Below, in pieces: positions 15,146-22,725 of a DNA stretch of 33,365 nucleotides. The DNA comes from Streptomyces sp. PH10-H1. Its GTDB lineage: Bacteria; Actinomycetota; Actinomycetes; Streptomycetales; Streptomycetaceae. The position numbers and the translations under genes were made by a program. The stretch's first letter is position 1. Each line of letters starts with the position of its first letter. Below the pieces are notes generated by a model that had not been told where the DNA came from, made no database searches, and saw only the letters and a list, made by a program, of their open reading frames with translations. The stretch covers positions 1 through 33,365 of the forward strand of contig NZ_JASISZ010000081.1 of assembly GCF_030063355.1 (NCBI RefSeq). The letters are read 5' to 3'.

Positions 15146-15790
15146 ATGGAGCACACGCCGCCACCCGCCCGCTGTCCCGCCTGCGGTACGTACCCGCACC
15201 CCGCGATGCCCGTCCCGCTGTGTCCGCGCTGCCGCTCGACGGGGAGGTCGCCGCGGAGCTGTGGGAGATCGGTTCCGCACTCGGCCGGCTCGACGCCGAA
15301 CGCTGCCATCTCCTCGGCCGCCGGGCCCAGTTGCTCGCCAGGGCGTACCCGGTGGCTGCCGCACCGCCCGGATGGGGCCCGCGCCCCGCGCCGGTGCGCG
15401 TGACGTCCCCACCGAGCGCCCAGAACGTGCTGCTCTCCCCCGGCGGCGCGCTGCTCGCCGTCGCCGCGACCGCCTTCACGGTCGTCAGTTGGGGCCACCT
15501 TGGCATTGGCGGCCGGTCCGTCGTCCTCGGCCTGCTGGCTCCGTTCGCTGCTGCTGGGTGCGAGTGCGCTCGTCGTGACGCTGCTGGGCGCGCGGCACCG
15601 GCTGCGGGCTCCGCTGCTGCTGGGCGGCGGCGTACTGGCGCTCGACGCGCTGCACGAGCTGGCCCCGTACGTCGTCCAGGTCGTGGGCGCCGCGCCGCGC
15701 TGGCTGCCACTCGCGGTGGTCGGCCTGCTGCTGGCGCAGGGCATGACGTACGAACGCCGGGTGCGTGACGTCCTCGGCCGCATGCATTGA
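15146..15790 (+). pseudogene. Decayed zinc-ribbon polytopic membrane protein gene
   Basis: Fragments of one large Streptomyces membrane-protein type appear in two frames. From ATG 15146 a zinc-ribbon start (RCPACGTYPHPAMPVPLCPRC) reads in one frame; near 15235 it shifts by one to LDGEVAAELWEIGSALGRLDAERCHLLGRRAQLL and NVLLSPGGALLAVAATAFTVVSWGHLGIGGRSVVLGLL; near 15540-15560 it returns to the first frame as LLLGASALVVTLLGARHRLRAPLLLGG through RVRDVLGRMH and TGA at 15790. Intact relatives, as I recall them, have many membrane helices between the last two pieces, so most of the gene is deleted here. The first shift can be explained by slippage between GCTGC repeats. The remaining pieces cannot make one protein. 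Confidence 0.75.
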
Positions 15791-15811
15791 GCATGCGCTG
15801 AGCGGGAAACA

Positions 15812-15849
15812 CCGAGGGCCCGGAAGCTTTTCGGCTTCCGGGCCCTCGG
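15812..15849. terminator. 16-bp hairpin between the pseudogene and tRNA-Val copy 2
   Basis: CCGAGGGCCCGGAAGC (15812-15827), loop TTTTCG, and the exact complement at 15834-15849. It lies 7 bp from the tRNA 3' end (minus strand) and 22 bp after the pseudogene stop (plus strand), so it can serve both directions. Confidence 0.85.
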
Positions 15850-15855
15850 CCGGGG

Positions 15856-15927
15856 TGGGCGATACTGGGTTCGAACCAGTGACCCCTTCGGTGTGAACGA
15901 AGTGCTCTCCCACTGAGCTAATCGCCC
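15856..15927 (-). tRNA. tRNA-Val(CAC), copy 2
   Basis: Same cloverleaf and CAC anticodon as the copy at 14454-14525, differing by two bases (D-loop GTGGGA instead of GCGGGA; T-loop TTCGAAC instead of TTCGATC). Discriminator A, no encoded CCA. A -10-like TAATGT lies about 13 bp upstream on the minus strand (complement of 15941-15946). Confidence 0.95.
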
Positions 15928-15981
15928 CTGTGCGGGGACAACATTACCGCACCTCAGACGGTGCCCCGGACCATCCGCGGG

Positions 15982-16395
15982 TCACCCGAGGCGCCATGGC
16001 GCCTCGACTCCGAACCGCCAGAGGTAGTAGCCGAGTCCGATGCCGATGATCACGAGTCCGATGGCCGTCAGGGTGATGTTGCGACGCCGCACCTTGGGGT
16101 CGAGAGCGCGCTGCGTCGCCTCGGTCACCTTGCGCTTCGTCCAGCGCAGCACGAGCTGGGCCCAGACGAATTCGGTCGCCCAGATCGCCATACCCGCGAA
16201 GATCACCAACCAGCCGGGCCCGGGCAGCGGCAGCATCACCACGCCGGCCGCCACGACGGCCAGTCCCACGATGAAGACCCCCGCCTGCCAGCTCAGGTGC
16301 AGTCCCCGGGATTTCCTGATGAATTCAGGAGCCTTGGAACCGAGCCCCCGATCCATGGCCACGACCTCCCGCATTTGGTCACTCTCCGCAGTCAT
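15982..16395 (-). CDS. TIGR02611-type PGPGW membrane protein
   Basis: 137 aa small membrane protein. The PLPGPGWLVIFAGMAIWATEF block is the signature of the PGPGW/TIGR02611 family. Two hydrophobic helices flank that motif (from SWQAGVFIVGLAVVAAGVVM) and a third is near the C-terminus (ITLTAIGLVIIGIGLGYYLW). The function of the family is unknown. Start ATG 16395 gives MTAESDQM; ATG 16374 has a better ribosome site (GGAGAG, 7-base spacing) and would give 130 aa, so the start is open. Divergent from ssgB; the two share a 190-bp upstream region. Confidence 0.88.
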   Translation of the reverse strand: MTAESDQMREVVAMDRGLGSKAPEFIRKSRGLHLSWQAGVFIVGLAVVAAGVVMLPLPGPGWLVIFAGMAIWATEFVWAQLVLRWTKRKVTEATQRALDPKVRRRNITLTAIGLVIIGIGLGYYLWRFGVEAPWRLG

Positions 16396-16585
16396 GAGAT
16401 CCAACGTACCGGACACGCGGAGATCACCGGAATGGCCTTCGACACCGTAAAACCACTGGGCCGGACGAGGTACCAGAAGCCTCACAAACCAGTCAGAGGG
16501 GTTTACAACGTCCCTGCAGGTGGCATGTCGATTTCGCCGACGTGCGAATCCCCGAGCGCACACTGAGCGAAAGGCCCTGGCGCTT

Positions 16586-16999
16586 ATGAACACCACGGTC
16601 AGCTGCGAGCTGCACCTGCGCCTCGTTGTGTCGAGCGAATCCTCACTGCCTGTACCCGCAGGCCTGCGGTACGACACGGCCGATCCCTATGCCGTGCACG
16701 CCACCTTCCACACTGGTGCCGAAGAGACGGTCGAATGGGTGTTCGCCCGCGACCTTCTCGCCGAGGGCCTGCACCGGCCTACCGGCACCGGAGACGTCCG
16801 GGTCTGGCCGTCCCGCAGTCATGGCCAGGGCGTCGTGTGCATCGCCCTCAGCTCCCCAGAGGGGGAGGCGCTGCTCGAAGCCCCGGCGCGGGCACTGGAG
16901 TCGTTCCTCAAGCGGACCGACGCCGCCGTGCCCCCGGGCACCGAGCATCGTCACTTCGATCTGGACACCGAGCTCTCCCACATCCTCGCGGAGAGCTGA
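16586..16999 (+). CDS. ssgB: SsgB, sporulation-specific cell division protein
   Basis: 137 aa, the exact length of SsgB. SsgA-like proteins occur only in morphologically complex actinobacteria; SsgB is recruited by SsgA to sporulation septum sites and there recruits FtsZ. The sequence MNTTVSCELHLRLVVSSESS followed by LPVPAGLRYDTADPYAVHATF, VEWVFARDLLAEGL and HFDLDTELSHILAES is practically the known S. coelicolor SsgB. Only a weak AAAGG lies about 15 bases before the ATG at 16586, suggesting controlled or low translation. It is followed by a strong hairpin and is therefore monocistronic. Confidence 0.96.
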   Translation: MNTTVSCELHLRLVVSSESSLPVPAGLRYDTADPYAVHATFHTGAEETVEWVFARDLLAEGLHRPTGTGDVRVWPSRSHGQGVVCIALSSPEGEALLEAPARALESFLKRTDAAVPPGTEHRHFDLDTELSHILAES

Positions 17000-17084
17000 C
17001 CCCAGCCCACCAGCCGTCCGTCGCCGTCCTACTCGGGGGCATGGCCCGGACCTGACAGCCGTATGAGCTCGGCCAACGCTTCAC

Positions 17085-17126
17085 AGAGCCACCGCCGTGG
17101 ACCACGACCCCCACGGCGGTGGCTCT
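17085..17126 (+). terminator. 16-bp hairpin downstream of ssgB
   Basis: AGAGCCACCGCCGTGG (17085-17100) and its exact complement (17111-17126) enclose a 10-base loop, 86 bp after the ssgB stop and 60 bp before the next gene. Confidence 0.8.
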
Positions 17127-17185
17127 CGCGCGCTAGAGTCGCCGGAACGCAGCCGCCCGACCCCCCACGGCCAGGGAGCGATTCC

Positions 17186-17743
17186 GTGTTGATCAACCAT
17201 GACACCAGGTGCGCACTCGACTGTGTGGTGGACCTGATCAACACCTCCCCGGAGAGCGAGGGGCGCGAAGGGCTGCACGACGTCGCGGCACTGCGCGGCT
17301 TCGTGGAACGCCACCGGGTGAGCGAGGTGGGCCGGCTCGGCGAACACGACCTGGCCACCGTACGCAGAGTGCGCGAGCGCTTCGCGCAGGCCTTCTGCGC
17401 CCCCAGCGCCAGGGCCGCCGCCACCCTGCTCAACGCCATGGTCGCCGAGGCCGGAACCACACCGCGGCTCACCGACCACGACGGCTACGACTGGCATGTG
17501 CACTACTTCGCCCCCGGCGCGTCACTCTCGGACCACCTGGCCGCCGACGGCGGGATGGCGCTGACGTTCCTCGTCGTCGCCGGCGAGCGCGAGCGGCTGC
17601 GGCGCTGCGACGCCCCCGACTGCCGCCGGGCCTTCGTCGACCTGTCGCGCAACCGCTCCCGGCGCTACTGCGACAGCCGCACCTGCGGAAACCGGCTCCA
17701 TGTCGCCGCGTACCGGGCACGGCAGCGCGAGGCCACCCGCTGA
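17186..17743 (+). CDS. CGNR zinc-finger transcriptional regulator (ABATE domain)
   Basis: 185 aa. The N-terminal ABATE-type domain starts VLINHDTRCALDCVVDLINT; the C-terminal CGNR zinc finger reads RRCDAPDCRRAFVDLSRNRSRRYCD and then CGNRLHVAAYRAR, with the Cys-x4-Cys and Cys-x4-Cys ligands and the name-giving CGNR. Proteins of this type are thought to be stress-responsive transcription regulators. The GTG start at 17186 has GGGAG 7 bases upstream; the open frame extends upstream to 17063, but that part runs through the ssgB terminator and is excluded. No partner gene follows. Confidence 0.9.
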   Translation: MLINHDTRCALDCVVDLINTSPESEGREGLHDVAALRGFVERHRVSEVGRLGEHDLATVRRVRERFAQAFCAPSARAAATLLNAMVAEAGTTPRLTDHDGYDWHVHYFAPGASLSDHLAADGGMALTFLVVAGERERLRRCDAPDCRRAFVDLSRNRSRRYCDSRTCGNRLHVAAYRARQREATR

Positions 17744-18250
17744 GCCGTGCGGCCCACGGGCTGGTGCGGTGACCACATTGGTTCGCCGCGCCGGGTCCGC
17801 CCGGCAGCCGGTTCGTCCTCAAGCGCCGGACTGGCCGAATCCAGCCCGCCCCAGGGGGCACCTCCCAGCGGTAGCCGGGGGAGAGTGAGGACCGCGCGGC
17901 CGAAGGACGCGTAACCCCTTGACCCGGTGAACCGTGCGCGGCGCGGCTCACTGCAGGCAGAGGTCGTACAGCGCCCCGAAGCCGATCAGGCCGCCGATCA
18001 CGCAGAGAAACAGCATCAGCGGCGGTTGGGACAGGGCGAAAAGACATCCCCGGGGCTCGTCCCCGCCCGCCTTCGGCCGCGGGGTGGGACCGGTGACCGG
18101 CCTCTCGGCCTCAGCTACCGGCCGGGGGCACGGGGGTGGCCCCCCGGAAGATCGCAGCACACGGCGATGATGACGCAGCACCCCACGCCGCCGCGCCCAA
18201 CACGCGAACTCTCAGGGGTGGTTCTCCGATCTTGGCCCGCCGGGCGGGCG
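17744..18250. other. Intergenic region with dispersed-repeat sequence and a doubtful small ORF
   Basis: 507 bp without a firm gene. 17813-17885 carries sequence of the kind scattered in Streptomyces intergenic DNA (see repeat entry). On the minus strand a frame ending at 17948 finishes with a hydrophobic stretch LMLFLCVIGGLIGFGALYDLCLQ; it could start at ATG 18016 (22 aa) or GTG 18181 (77 aa), with no good ribosome site. I would not annotate it as a gene without conservation. Confidence 0.4.
17813..17885. repeat. Dispersed Streptomyces intergenic repeat, rearranged
   Basis: GTCCTCAAGCGCCGGAC is the left arm of a hairpin commonly seen between Streptomyces genes; the expected right arm is missing. 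It is followed by GGGGGCACCTCCCAGCGGTA with GCCGGGGGAG, another sequence I recall as widely dispersed in the genus. Recognition is from memory. Confidence 0.5.
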
Positions 18251-18724
18251 TCAGATCCCGCGGCGCTTGAGGATCTCCTCGATGTCGGAGAAGTCCGACA
18301 GCCCGCCGTCGGCCGACGACTTGGTCTTGGCGGCCGTCTTGCGGCCCGCGGGCAGCGAGGGCGTCGAGGCGTCCGGTGCGACGGCCGGTGCGCCCGCCGC
18401 GGCCGCGGCCGCCTTGCGCTCACGACGGCTGCCGCCGTCGCGGCCCGCGGCGAAGCGCGTCCCCGTGTAGAGCGCCGCGGACACGGCGAGCACACCGAAG
18501 CCCAACCACACCGACGGCTTGAAGACCAGGTCCGCGGCCCAGCTCCCGGTGGCCGTGCCGACCTTCCGGCCCAGGGTCACCAGGCCCGTCATGTACAGGC
18601 CCACGGGCAGCAGGGCGAGCGCGGCGGTGCGGGTCGCGGCGAGGTAACGGCGGCGGTACGCGGTCAGCATTGCGATGGCCAGGCCCGCCGCGGACAGTGC
18701 GACGCATACGGTCACGGTCAGCAT
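18251..18724 (-). CDS. Small membrane protein with conserved C-terminal tail
   Basis: 157 aa from ATG 18724 (MLTVTVCVALSAAGLAIAML), with GGAG 6 bases upstream. Three hydrophobic segments (about 2-23, 36-52, 70-88) are followed by a basic Arg/Lys/Ala-rich linker and a short acidic end GLSDFSDIEEILKRRGI. This tail is a recurrent feature of a Streptomyces family that I recognise but whose function I cannot name; relatives are sometimes mislabelled as cellulose synthase. Divergent from the DsbA-like gene. The frame is open upstream to 18808 without support. Confidence 0.82.
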   Translation of the reverse strand: MLTVTVCVALSAAGLAIAMLTAYRRRYLAATRTAALALLPVGLYMTGLVTLGRKVGTATGSWAADLVFKPSVWLGFGVLAVSAALYTGTRFAAGRDGGSRRERKAAAAAAGAPAVAPDASTPSLPAGRKTAAKTKSSADGGLSDFSDIEEILKRRGI

Positions 18725-18873
18725 CCTGTGCTCCTGATCCTGTACTCCTGCGGCTGTGTCCTGATGTTCCTGTATCCATCGTGCACCTGCCACGAAGTAA
18801 GAGGCCACGTCCCGGGGCCCGTCTCAGGGTGATCTCGGGGGACGGCTCCTCCCCAGGTGCGAGACTGGGCCGC

Positions 18874-19419
18874 ATGAACGACGTCACTCCCCCGGCCAGT
18901 ACGCCCCCGGCCGGTTCGCCCCCGGCCAGTCCCCGCGCCGTCCTGGACGTCTGGTGCGAGCTGCAGTGCCCCGACTGCCGCACCGCCCTCGACGATGTGC
19001 GGGCCCTGCGTGCCCGCTACGGCGACGCACTGGACATCCAGCTGCGTCACTTCCCGCTGGAGAAGCACCAGCACGCCCTCGCGGCCGCCCAGGCGGCCGA
19101 GGAGGCCTACGCCCAGGGGCAGGGCTGGCCCTACACCGAGGCGGTGCTGGCGCGCACCCAGGAGCTCGCCAATCGGGGCGAGCCGGTCCTGGTCGAGGTG
19201 GCCCGGGAGCTGGGACTGGACGCCGAGGAAGTGGACACCGCGCTGATCGACGGCCGTCACATGCTGATCGTCGATGCCGACCAGGCCGAGGGCCGGGCGA
19301 TCGGCGTCACGGGCACGCCGACGTACGTGATCGACGGGGAGCTGCTCGACGGCGGCAAGAGCCAGGAAGGGCTGCGCGAGCGGATCGAGGAGATCGCGGA
19401 CCGGCTGCTGGCCGGATAG
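18874..19419 (+). CDS. DsbA-like thiol oxidoreductase
   Basis: 181 aa. Thioredoxin-fold protein with an inserted helical domain. The active site Cys32-Pro-Asp-Cys35 lies in VLDVWCELQCPDC, and the cis-proline loop is TGTPTYVIDGELLDGG. There is no signal peptide: the first 20 residues are a Pro/Ala/Ser-rich tail without a hydrophobic core, so it is probably cytoplasmic, of the DsbA/FrnE-like type. Partner unknown. Start ATG 18874 has only a weak ribosome site. It converges on the GNAT gene with a 30-bp gap. Confidence 0.9.
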   Translation: MNDVTPPASTPPAGSPPASPRAVLDVWCELQCPDCRTALDDVRALRARYGDALDIQLRHFPLEKHQHALAAAQAAEEAYAQGQGWPYTEAVLARTQELANRGEPVLVEVARELGLDAEEVDTALIDGRHMLIVDADQAEGRAIGVTGTPTYVIDGELLDGGKSQEGLRERIEEIADRLLAG

Positions 19420-19449
19420 CCCGGACAAGCCGCCAAGGCCCGGCCGGTT

Positions 19450-20289
19450 CTAGAGCAGCCGCTTGAACAGGTACTGGCGGGTGGTCGCGTATCCGAGCGT
19501 CCCGTACAGCGCCAGGGCGGGAGTGTTGCCGCCGAAGACGTTCAGGCCCAGTCTGTGGACCCCTGCCTCCAGGCACTCCCGCTCCGCGACCAGCATGAGG
19601 GTGCGGCCGTGGCCCCGGCCCCGGTACGCCTCGTCCACCTCGACGGAGAAGACCCAGGCCGGGGCCTGCGGGTCCGTGTCGTGCCGCAGCCGCACCCATA
19701 CCGTGCCGACGTCCTGGCCCTGGTGGGCCAGGGTCAGCAGCGAGGTGCCTGCGGTGCGCGGGCCTTCCGGCAGGACCGCGCGGTGGTCGGCCTCGGCCTT
19801 GGCTGAGGCCTGGGCGAACGGGATTCCGCGCGTCACGAGATCTTCCAGGTACGTGACCAGCTTGTGTTCCTCCCAGGCGGGGAACTCGCTGTCGGCCAGC
19901 GGCCGGACGGAGCTGCCGTCGGGCAGTTCCGGCGCGGGGCCTGACAGCCGCTTCACCATGTTGCGGTTGCGCTCGGTGTAGCCGAGGGTGCCCGCCAGCC
20001 GCAGCGCGATGACGGCGTCCGCCGGAACGTCCAGCTGCACCTCACCGCAGCCCCAGCCGCGGAGCACCTCCTCAGCGGCGAGCGCGGCGACCGTGGCGCG
20101 GCCGCGCCGCCGGTCCGCCTCCTGGATCTCCAGCGCGGCGATCCGGCCGATCTCCACGCCGAACCACTGCTCCGCGGCCAGCTCGATCCTGCCGACCGGC
20201 CGGCTGTTGACGCATACCGTGTAGCGGCGCGAGCGCGCGCCGCCCGCTCCGTGCCGCTCCGGCTCGTCTGGCCGCAGGGTGGTCGTCAT
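19450..20289 (-). CDS. Tandem-GNAT N-acetyltransferase
   Basis: 279 aa with two GNAT halves. The N-terminal half (about 20-115) has IGRIAALEIQEADRRRGRATVAALAAEEVL and a degenerate acetyl-CoA loop; the C-terminal half (about 125-279) has VFSVEVDEAYRGRGHGRTLMLVAE, the typical Q/RxxGxG/A pyrophosphate loop, and ends LNVFGGNTPALALYGTLGY, the usual GNAT strand-helix end. Probably only the C-terminal half is catalytic. Substrate unknown. The ATG at 20289 is preceded by GGGGGAG with an 8-base spacer. Confidence 0.88.
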   Translation of the reverse strand: MTTTLRPDEPERHGAGGARSRRYTVCVNSRPVGRIELAAEQWFGVEIGRIAALEIQEADRRRGRATVAALAAEEVLRGWGCGEVQLDVPADAVIALRLAGTLGYTERNRNMVKRLSGPAPELPDGSSVRPLADSEFPAWEEHKLVTYLEDLVTRGIPFAQASAKAEADHRAVLPEGPRTAGTSLLTLAHQGQDVGTVWVRLRHDTDPQAPAWVFSVEVDEAYRGRGHGRTLMLVAERECLEAGVHRLGLNVFGGNTPALALYGTLGYATTRQYLFKRLL

Positions 20290-20344
20290 GGCGTCACTCC
20301 CCCGTATGGACTCGGGCCAGTTCTACCCGGTCCTTCGCGCCCCG

Positions 20345-21166
20345 TCACGGGTTCTGGTCGGCTCCGGCCCGTTCTGCGAAGACCCGCATCGCCTTGGAGG
20401 TGACCGGACCCGGCGCTCCCGGCAGCTCACGCCCGTCGACGAGCCGTACGGCCTGCACATCGCGCAGGGTCGAGGTCAGGAAGATCTCCCCGGCCTCGGC
20501 GAGTACCTCCAGCGGCAGGTCCGCCTCCTGAGCCCCGCTCCACTCGGCGACCAGCTCGCGGGTGATGCCGGCCAGGCAGCCCGAGGCCAGCGGCGGGGTG
20601 AGCAGCCGCCCGCCGAGCACGACGAAGATATTCGAGCCGGTGCCCTCGCAAAGCCGCCCGACCGTGTTGCCGAAGATCGCCTCGGAGGCTCCCTGGGCGT
20701 GGGCCCGGGCGAGCGCGACGACGTTCTCGCCGTACGAGGTGGTCTTCAGGCCGGTGAGCGCGCCCCGCTCGTTACGGGTCCAGGGCACCGTGACGACGGC
20801 GGTGGTGTCCGGGCGGACCGCGGCCTCGCCGAGGGCGATGATCAGGGTCGGTCTCGCGTCGCCGCGGTCGGAGCCGAGCGGGGACGGCCCGCCAGTGTAC
20901 GTGATCCGGAGCCGGCCGAGCGGTAGCGGGTTGGCGGCCAGCACGGCGTCGCAGCCCCTGCGCACTTCGTCGAGGTCCGGTTCCGCGAGCCCGAGACCCC
21001 GCGCGGAGCGGGTCAGCCGGTCCAGGTGACGGGTGATCGCGAAGGCCTTTCCCTCGACGCTCTTGAGCGTCTCGAAGACCCCGTCGCCCACGGTGAGCCC
21101 GTGGTCGAGCACCGAAACCGTGGCGTCGCCGGCGTTCCGCAGCGAGCCATCGACCCAGATCCTCAA
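20345..21166 (-). CDS. pabC: Aminodeoxychorismate lyase (class IV aminotransferase fold)
   Basis: 273 aa. Fold-type IV PLP enzyme: MRIWVDGSL and LDHGLTVGDGVFETLK at the start, the PLP lysine Lys141 in GLKTTSYGENV, and CEGTGSNIFVV with the cofactor-contacting Glu. Linkage to pabB makes 4-amino-4-deoxychorismate lyase (p-aminobenzoate for folate) the likely role; a D-amino-acid or branched-chain aminotransferase is the alternative. The TTG start at 21166 overlaps the pabB stop (TTGA) and has AAGGGA about 9 bases upstream, so the two are translationally coupled. Confidence 0.88.
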   Translation of the reverse strand: MRIWVDGSLRNAGDATVSVLDHGLTVGDGVFETLKSVEGKAFAITRHLDRLTRSARGLGLAEPDLDEVRRGCDAVLAANPLPLGRLRITYTGGPSPLGSDRGDARPTLIIALGEAAVRPDTTAVVTVPWTRNERGALTGLKTTSYGENVVALARAHAQGASEAIFGNTVGRLCEGTGSNIFVVLGGRLLTPPLASGCLAGITRELVAEWSGAQEADLPLEVLAEAGEIFLTSTLRDVQAVRLVDGRELPGAPGPVTSKAMRVFAERAGADQNP

Positions 21167-22212
21167 TGTGTGATCCCTTCATGTCCCAGATGTGCTCCCG
21201 ACGCTACCGCCAGCAGCCGTGACGCCTTCAGCTCGGTCTCGTCCCACTCGCGTTCGGGGTCGGAGCCCCAGGTGATGCCCGCGCCCGTGCCGAAGCGCAG
21301 CAGCGGGTCCGCGCCGGTCCTGTCGAGCCAGAACGTCCGGATCCCCACGGCCAGTTCGCCGGTCGACCGGTCGGCGTCCACCCAGCCGATGCCCCCGCAG
21401 TAAGGGCCGCGGGGCGCGGTTTCCAGCTCCGCGATGATCCGCAGCGCGCTGGACTTGGGCGCCCCGGTGACGGAGCCGGGCGGGAAGGTGGCGGCGAACA
21501 GTCCGGCCCAGCCGGTGTCCTCGCGCAGCTCGCCGCGCACGGTGGAGACGAGGTGGACCAGCCCGGGGTGCTTCTCGACGGCGCAGAGCTCGGGGACGGT
21601 CACCGAGCCGGTCGCGCAGACCCGCCCCAGATCGTTGCGGACCAGGTCCACGATCATCACATTCTCCGCGTGGTCCTTGGGCAGCAGGTCCTCCACCGTG
21701 CGGCCGGTGCCCTTGATCGGGCCGGACTCGACGACAGAACCGTCCCGCCGCAGATAGAGCTCGGGGGACGCGGTGGCTATCTCCACGCCGTGTGCGGGCA
21801 GCCGGATGGTGCCCGCGTACGGGGCGGGGTTGCCGCGGGCGAGCACCGAGGTGAGCGCGTCCACGTCGGACCGGGCGGGCTCGGGCAGGGGCGCGGACAT
21901 CACCCTGCAGAGGTTCGCCTGGTAGACGTCGCCGGCCGCGATGTACTCGCGGATCCTGGCGACGCCCGCGATGTAGGCGTCCCGGTCGAGCGAGGAGGTC
22001 CAGGCAGTGGTGGCCGGGCCCCGCCAGCCGCCCGGCGCCGCCGGCGGCTCGGTCCGCACGTCCCCGAAGCGCGCGCAGACCACATGCCCCTCGAAGTCGG
22101 CGGACACCGCCCAGAAGCCCGACGAGTCCAGCGCCGCGAGGTCGCTGGTGACATCTCGCAGGTCGGAGGCGACGAGGCCGCCGAAGCGGGCCATGGGGGC
22201 GAGGTCTCGCAC
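21163..22212 (-). CDS. pabB: Aminodeoxychorismate synthase component I
   Basis: 349 aa chorismate-binding enzyme. PabB converts chorismate and ammonia into 4-amino-4-deoxychorismate. The conserved PIKGT at 165-169 (Lys167 marks PabB; anthranilate synthases have PIAGT) separates it from TrpE. Other blocks are GDVYQANLCR (94-103), HAENVMIVDLVRNDLGRVC and PPGSVTGAPK. The N-terminal tryptophan-site domain is short. No PabA glutaminase is fused or adjacent, so ammonia comes from a PabA elsewhere. GTG start at 22212 with GGGAAG upstream. First gene of a pabB-pabC operon. Confidence 0.9.
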   Translation of the reverse strand: MRDLAPMARFGGLVASDLRDVTSDLAALDSSGFWAVSADFEGHVVCARFGDVRTEPPAAPGGWRGPATTAWTSSLDRDAYIAGVARIREYIAAGDVYQANLCRVMSAPLPEPARSDVDALTSVLARGNPAPYAGTIRLPAHGVEIATASPELYLRRDGSVVESGPIKGTGRTVEDLLPKDHAENVMIVDLVRNDLGRVCATGSVTVPELCAVEKHPGLVHLVSTVRGELREDTGWAGLFAATFPPGSVTGAPKSSALRIIAELETAPRGPYCGGIGWVDADRSTGELAVGIRTFWLDRTGADPLLRFGTGAGITWGSDPEREWDETELKASRLLAVASGAHLGHEGITH

Positions 22213-22325
22213 AGTGCTTCCCGGGTCGGTCCGAAGGGGTGGGGCCGAGTCTAGGGCGGCACCCGCCGGAGCGCCCCGCTGGTCATTCGCTGGTCAGCAG
22301 CCCGGCACACTGCGCAAACCGGTTT

Positions 22326-22353
22326 TTGAGCTGGCCGGGGAATCCGCTAGAGT
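22326..22353 (+). promoter_or_regulatory. Promoter of the tRNA-Gly/Cys/Val operon
   Basis: TTGAGC (22326-22331) and TAGAGT (22348-22353) are separated by 16 bp, a good vegetative-type promoter about 47 bp before tRNA-Gly. Confidence 0.7.
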
Positions 22354-22399
22354 TCAACACGTCGCCGGGACGCGGAAGCGCCCCGGAGCTACGACACCT

Positions 22400-22471
22400 G
22401 CGGACGTGGCTCAGTGGTAGAGCATCACCTTGCCAAGGTGAGGGTCGCGAGTTCGAATCTCGTCGTCCGCT
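22400..22471 (+). tRNA. tRNA-Gly(GCC)
   Basis: Acceptor GCGGACG/CGTCCGC, D-arm GCTC/GAGC, anticodon loop TTGCCAA (GCC), and T-arm GCGAG/CTCGT with TTCGAAT. Discriminator T, CCA not encoded. Confidence 0.95.
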
Positions 22472-22504
22472 CGGCGTGGGGGATTTCCCGTCCCCCGCGA
22501 TGTT

Positions 22505-22575
22505 GGTGGAGTGGCCGAGAGGCGAGGCAACGGCCTGCAAAGCCGTCTACACGGGTTCAAATCCCGTCTCCACCT
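22505..22575 (+). tRNA. tRNA-Cys(GCA)
   Basis: Acceptor GGTGGAG/CTCCACC, anticodon stem ACGGC/GCCGT with loop CTGCAAA (GCA), and T-loop TTCAAAT. Discriminator T. Confidence 0.95.
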
Positions 22576-22577
22576 CA

Positions 22578-22648
22578 CGCGCGATTAGCTCAGCGGGAGA
22601 GCGCTTCCCTGACACGGAAGAGGTCACTGGTTCAATCCCAGTATCGCG
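22578..22648 (+). repeat. attL: 71-bp direct repeat covering tRNA-Val(GAC)
   Basis: Identical over 71 bp to 28201-28271. It starts one base before the tRNA 5' end and stops one base before the acceptor 3' end, so practically the whole gene is duplicated. The 5' half belongs to the chromosomal Gly-Cys-Val operon. Confidence 0.9.
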
Positions 22649-22650
22649 CA
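22579..22650 (+). tRNA. tRNA-Val(GAC) at attL
   Basis: Acceptor GCGCGAT/ATCGCGC fully paired, anticodon stem CTTCC/GGAAG with loop CTGACAC (GAC, valine), T-arm ACTGG/CCAGT with TTCAATC. Discriminator A, and CCA is encoded at 22651-22653. Third gene of the Gly-Cys-Val operon; its 3' half was probably supplied by the inserted element. Confidence 0.95.
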
Positions 22651-22657
22651 CCAGCTC

Positions 22658-22690
22658 AAGGGCCTGATCCGGCTTTCGGATCAGGCCCTT
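22658..22690 (+). terminator. Terminator after attL tRNA-Val
   Basis: AAGGGCCTGATCCG (22658-22671), loop GCTTT, exact complement at 22677-22690, then TCTTC. It lies inside the element, so the element restores a terminator to the interrupted tRNA operon; it also lies beyond the int stop. Confidence 0.85.
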
Positions 22691-22700
22691 TCTTCATGCC

Positions 22701-22720
22701 GGGAGCCAAACGGGGAGCCA
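22701..22720. repeat. Candidate integrase arm-type sites, left end
   Basis: GGGAGCCAAACGGGGAGCCA holds two GGAGCCA units and matches 18 of 20 bases of 28084-28103 near the other end. Placement just inside attL, at the end of int, fits integrase arm-binding sites. Confidence 0.55.
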
Positions 22721-22725
22721 CGGGC

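Noticed and set aside
22400..22653. tRNA cluster with similar stems considered as a repeat array or CRISPR
   Set aside because: Each unit folds as a distinct tRNA with a different anticodon; no spacer-repeat pattern anywhere in the window.
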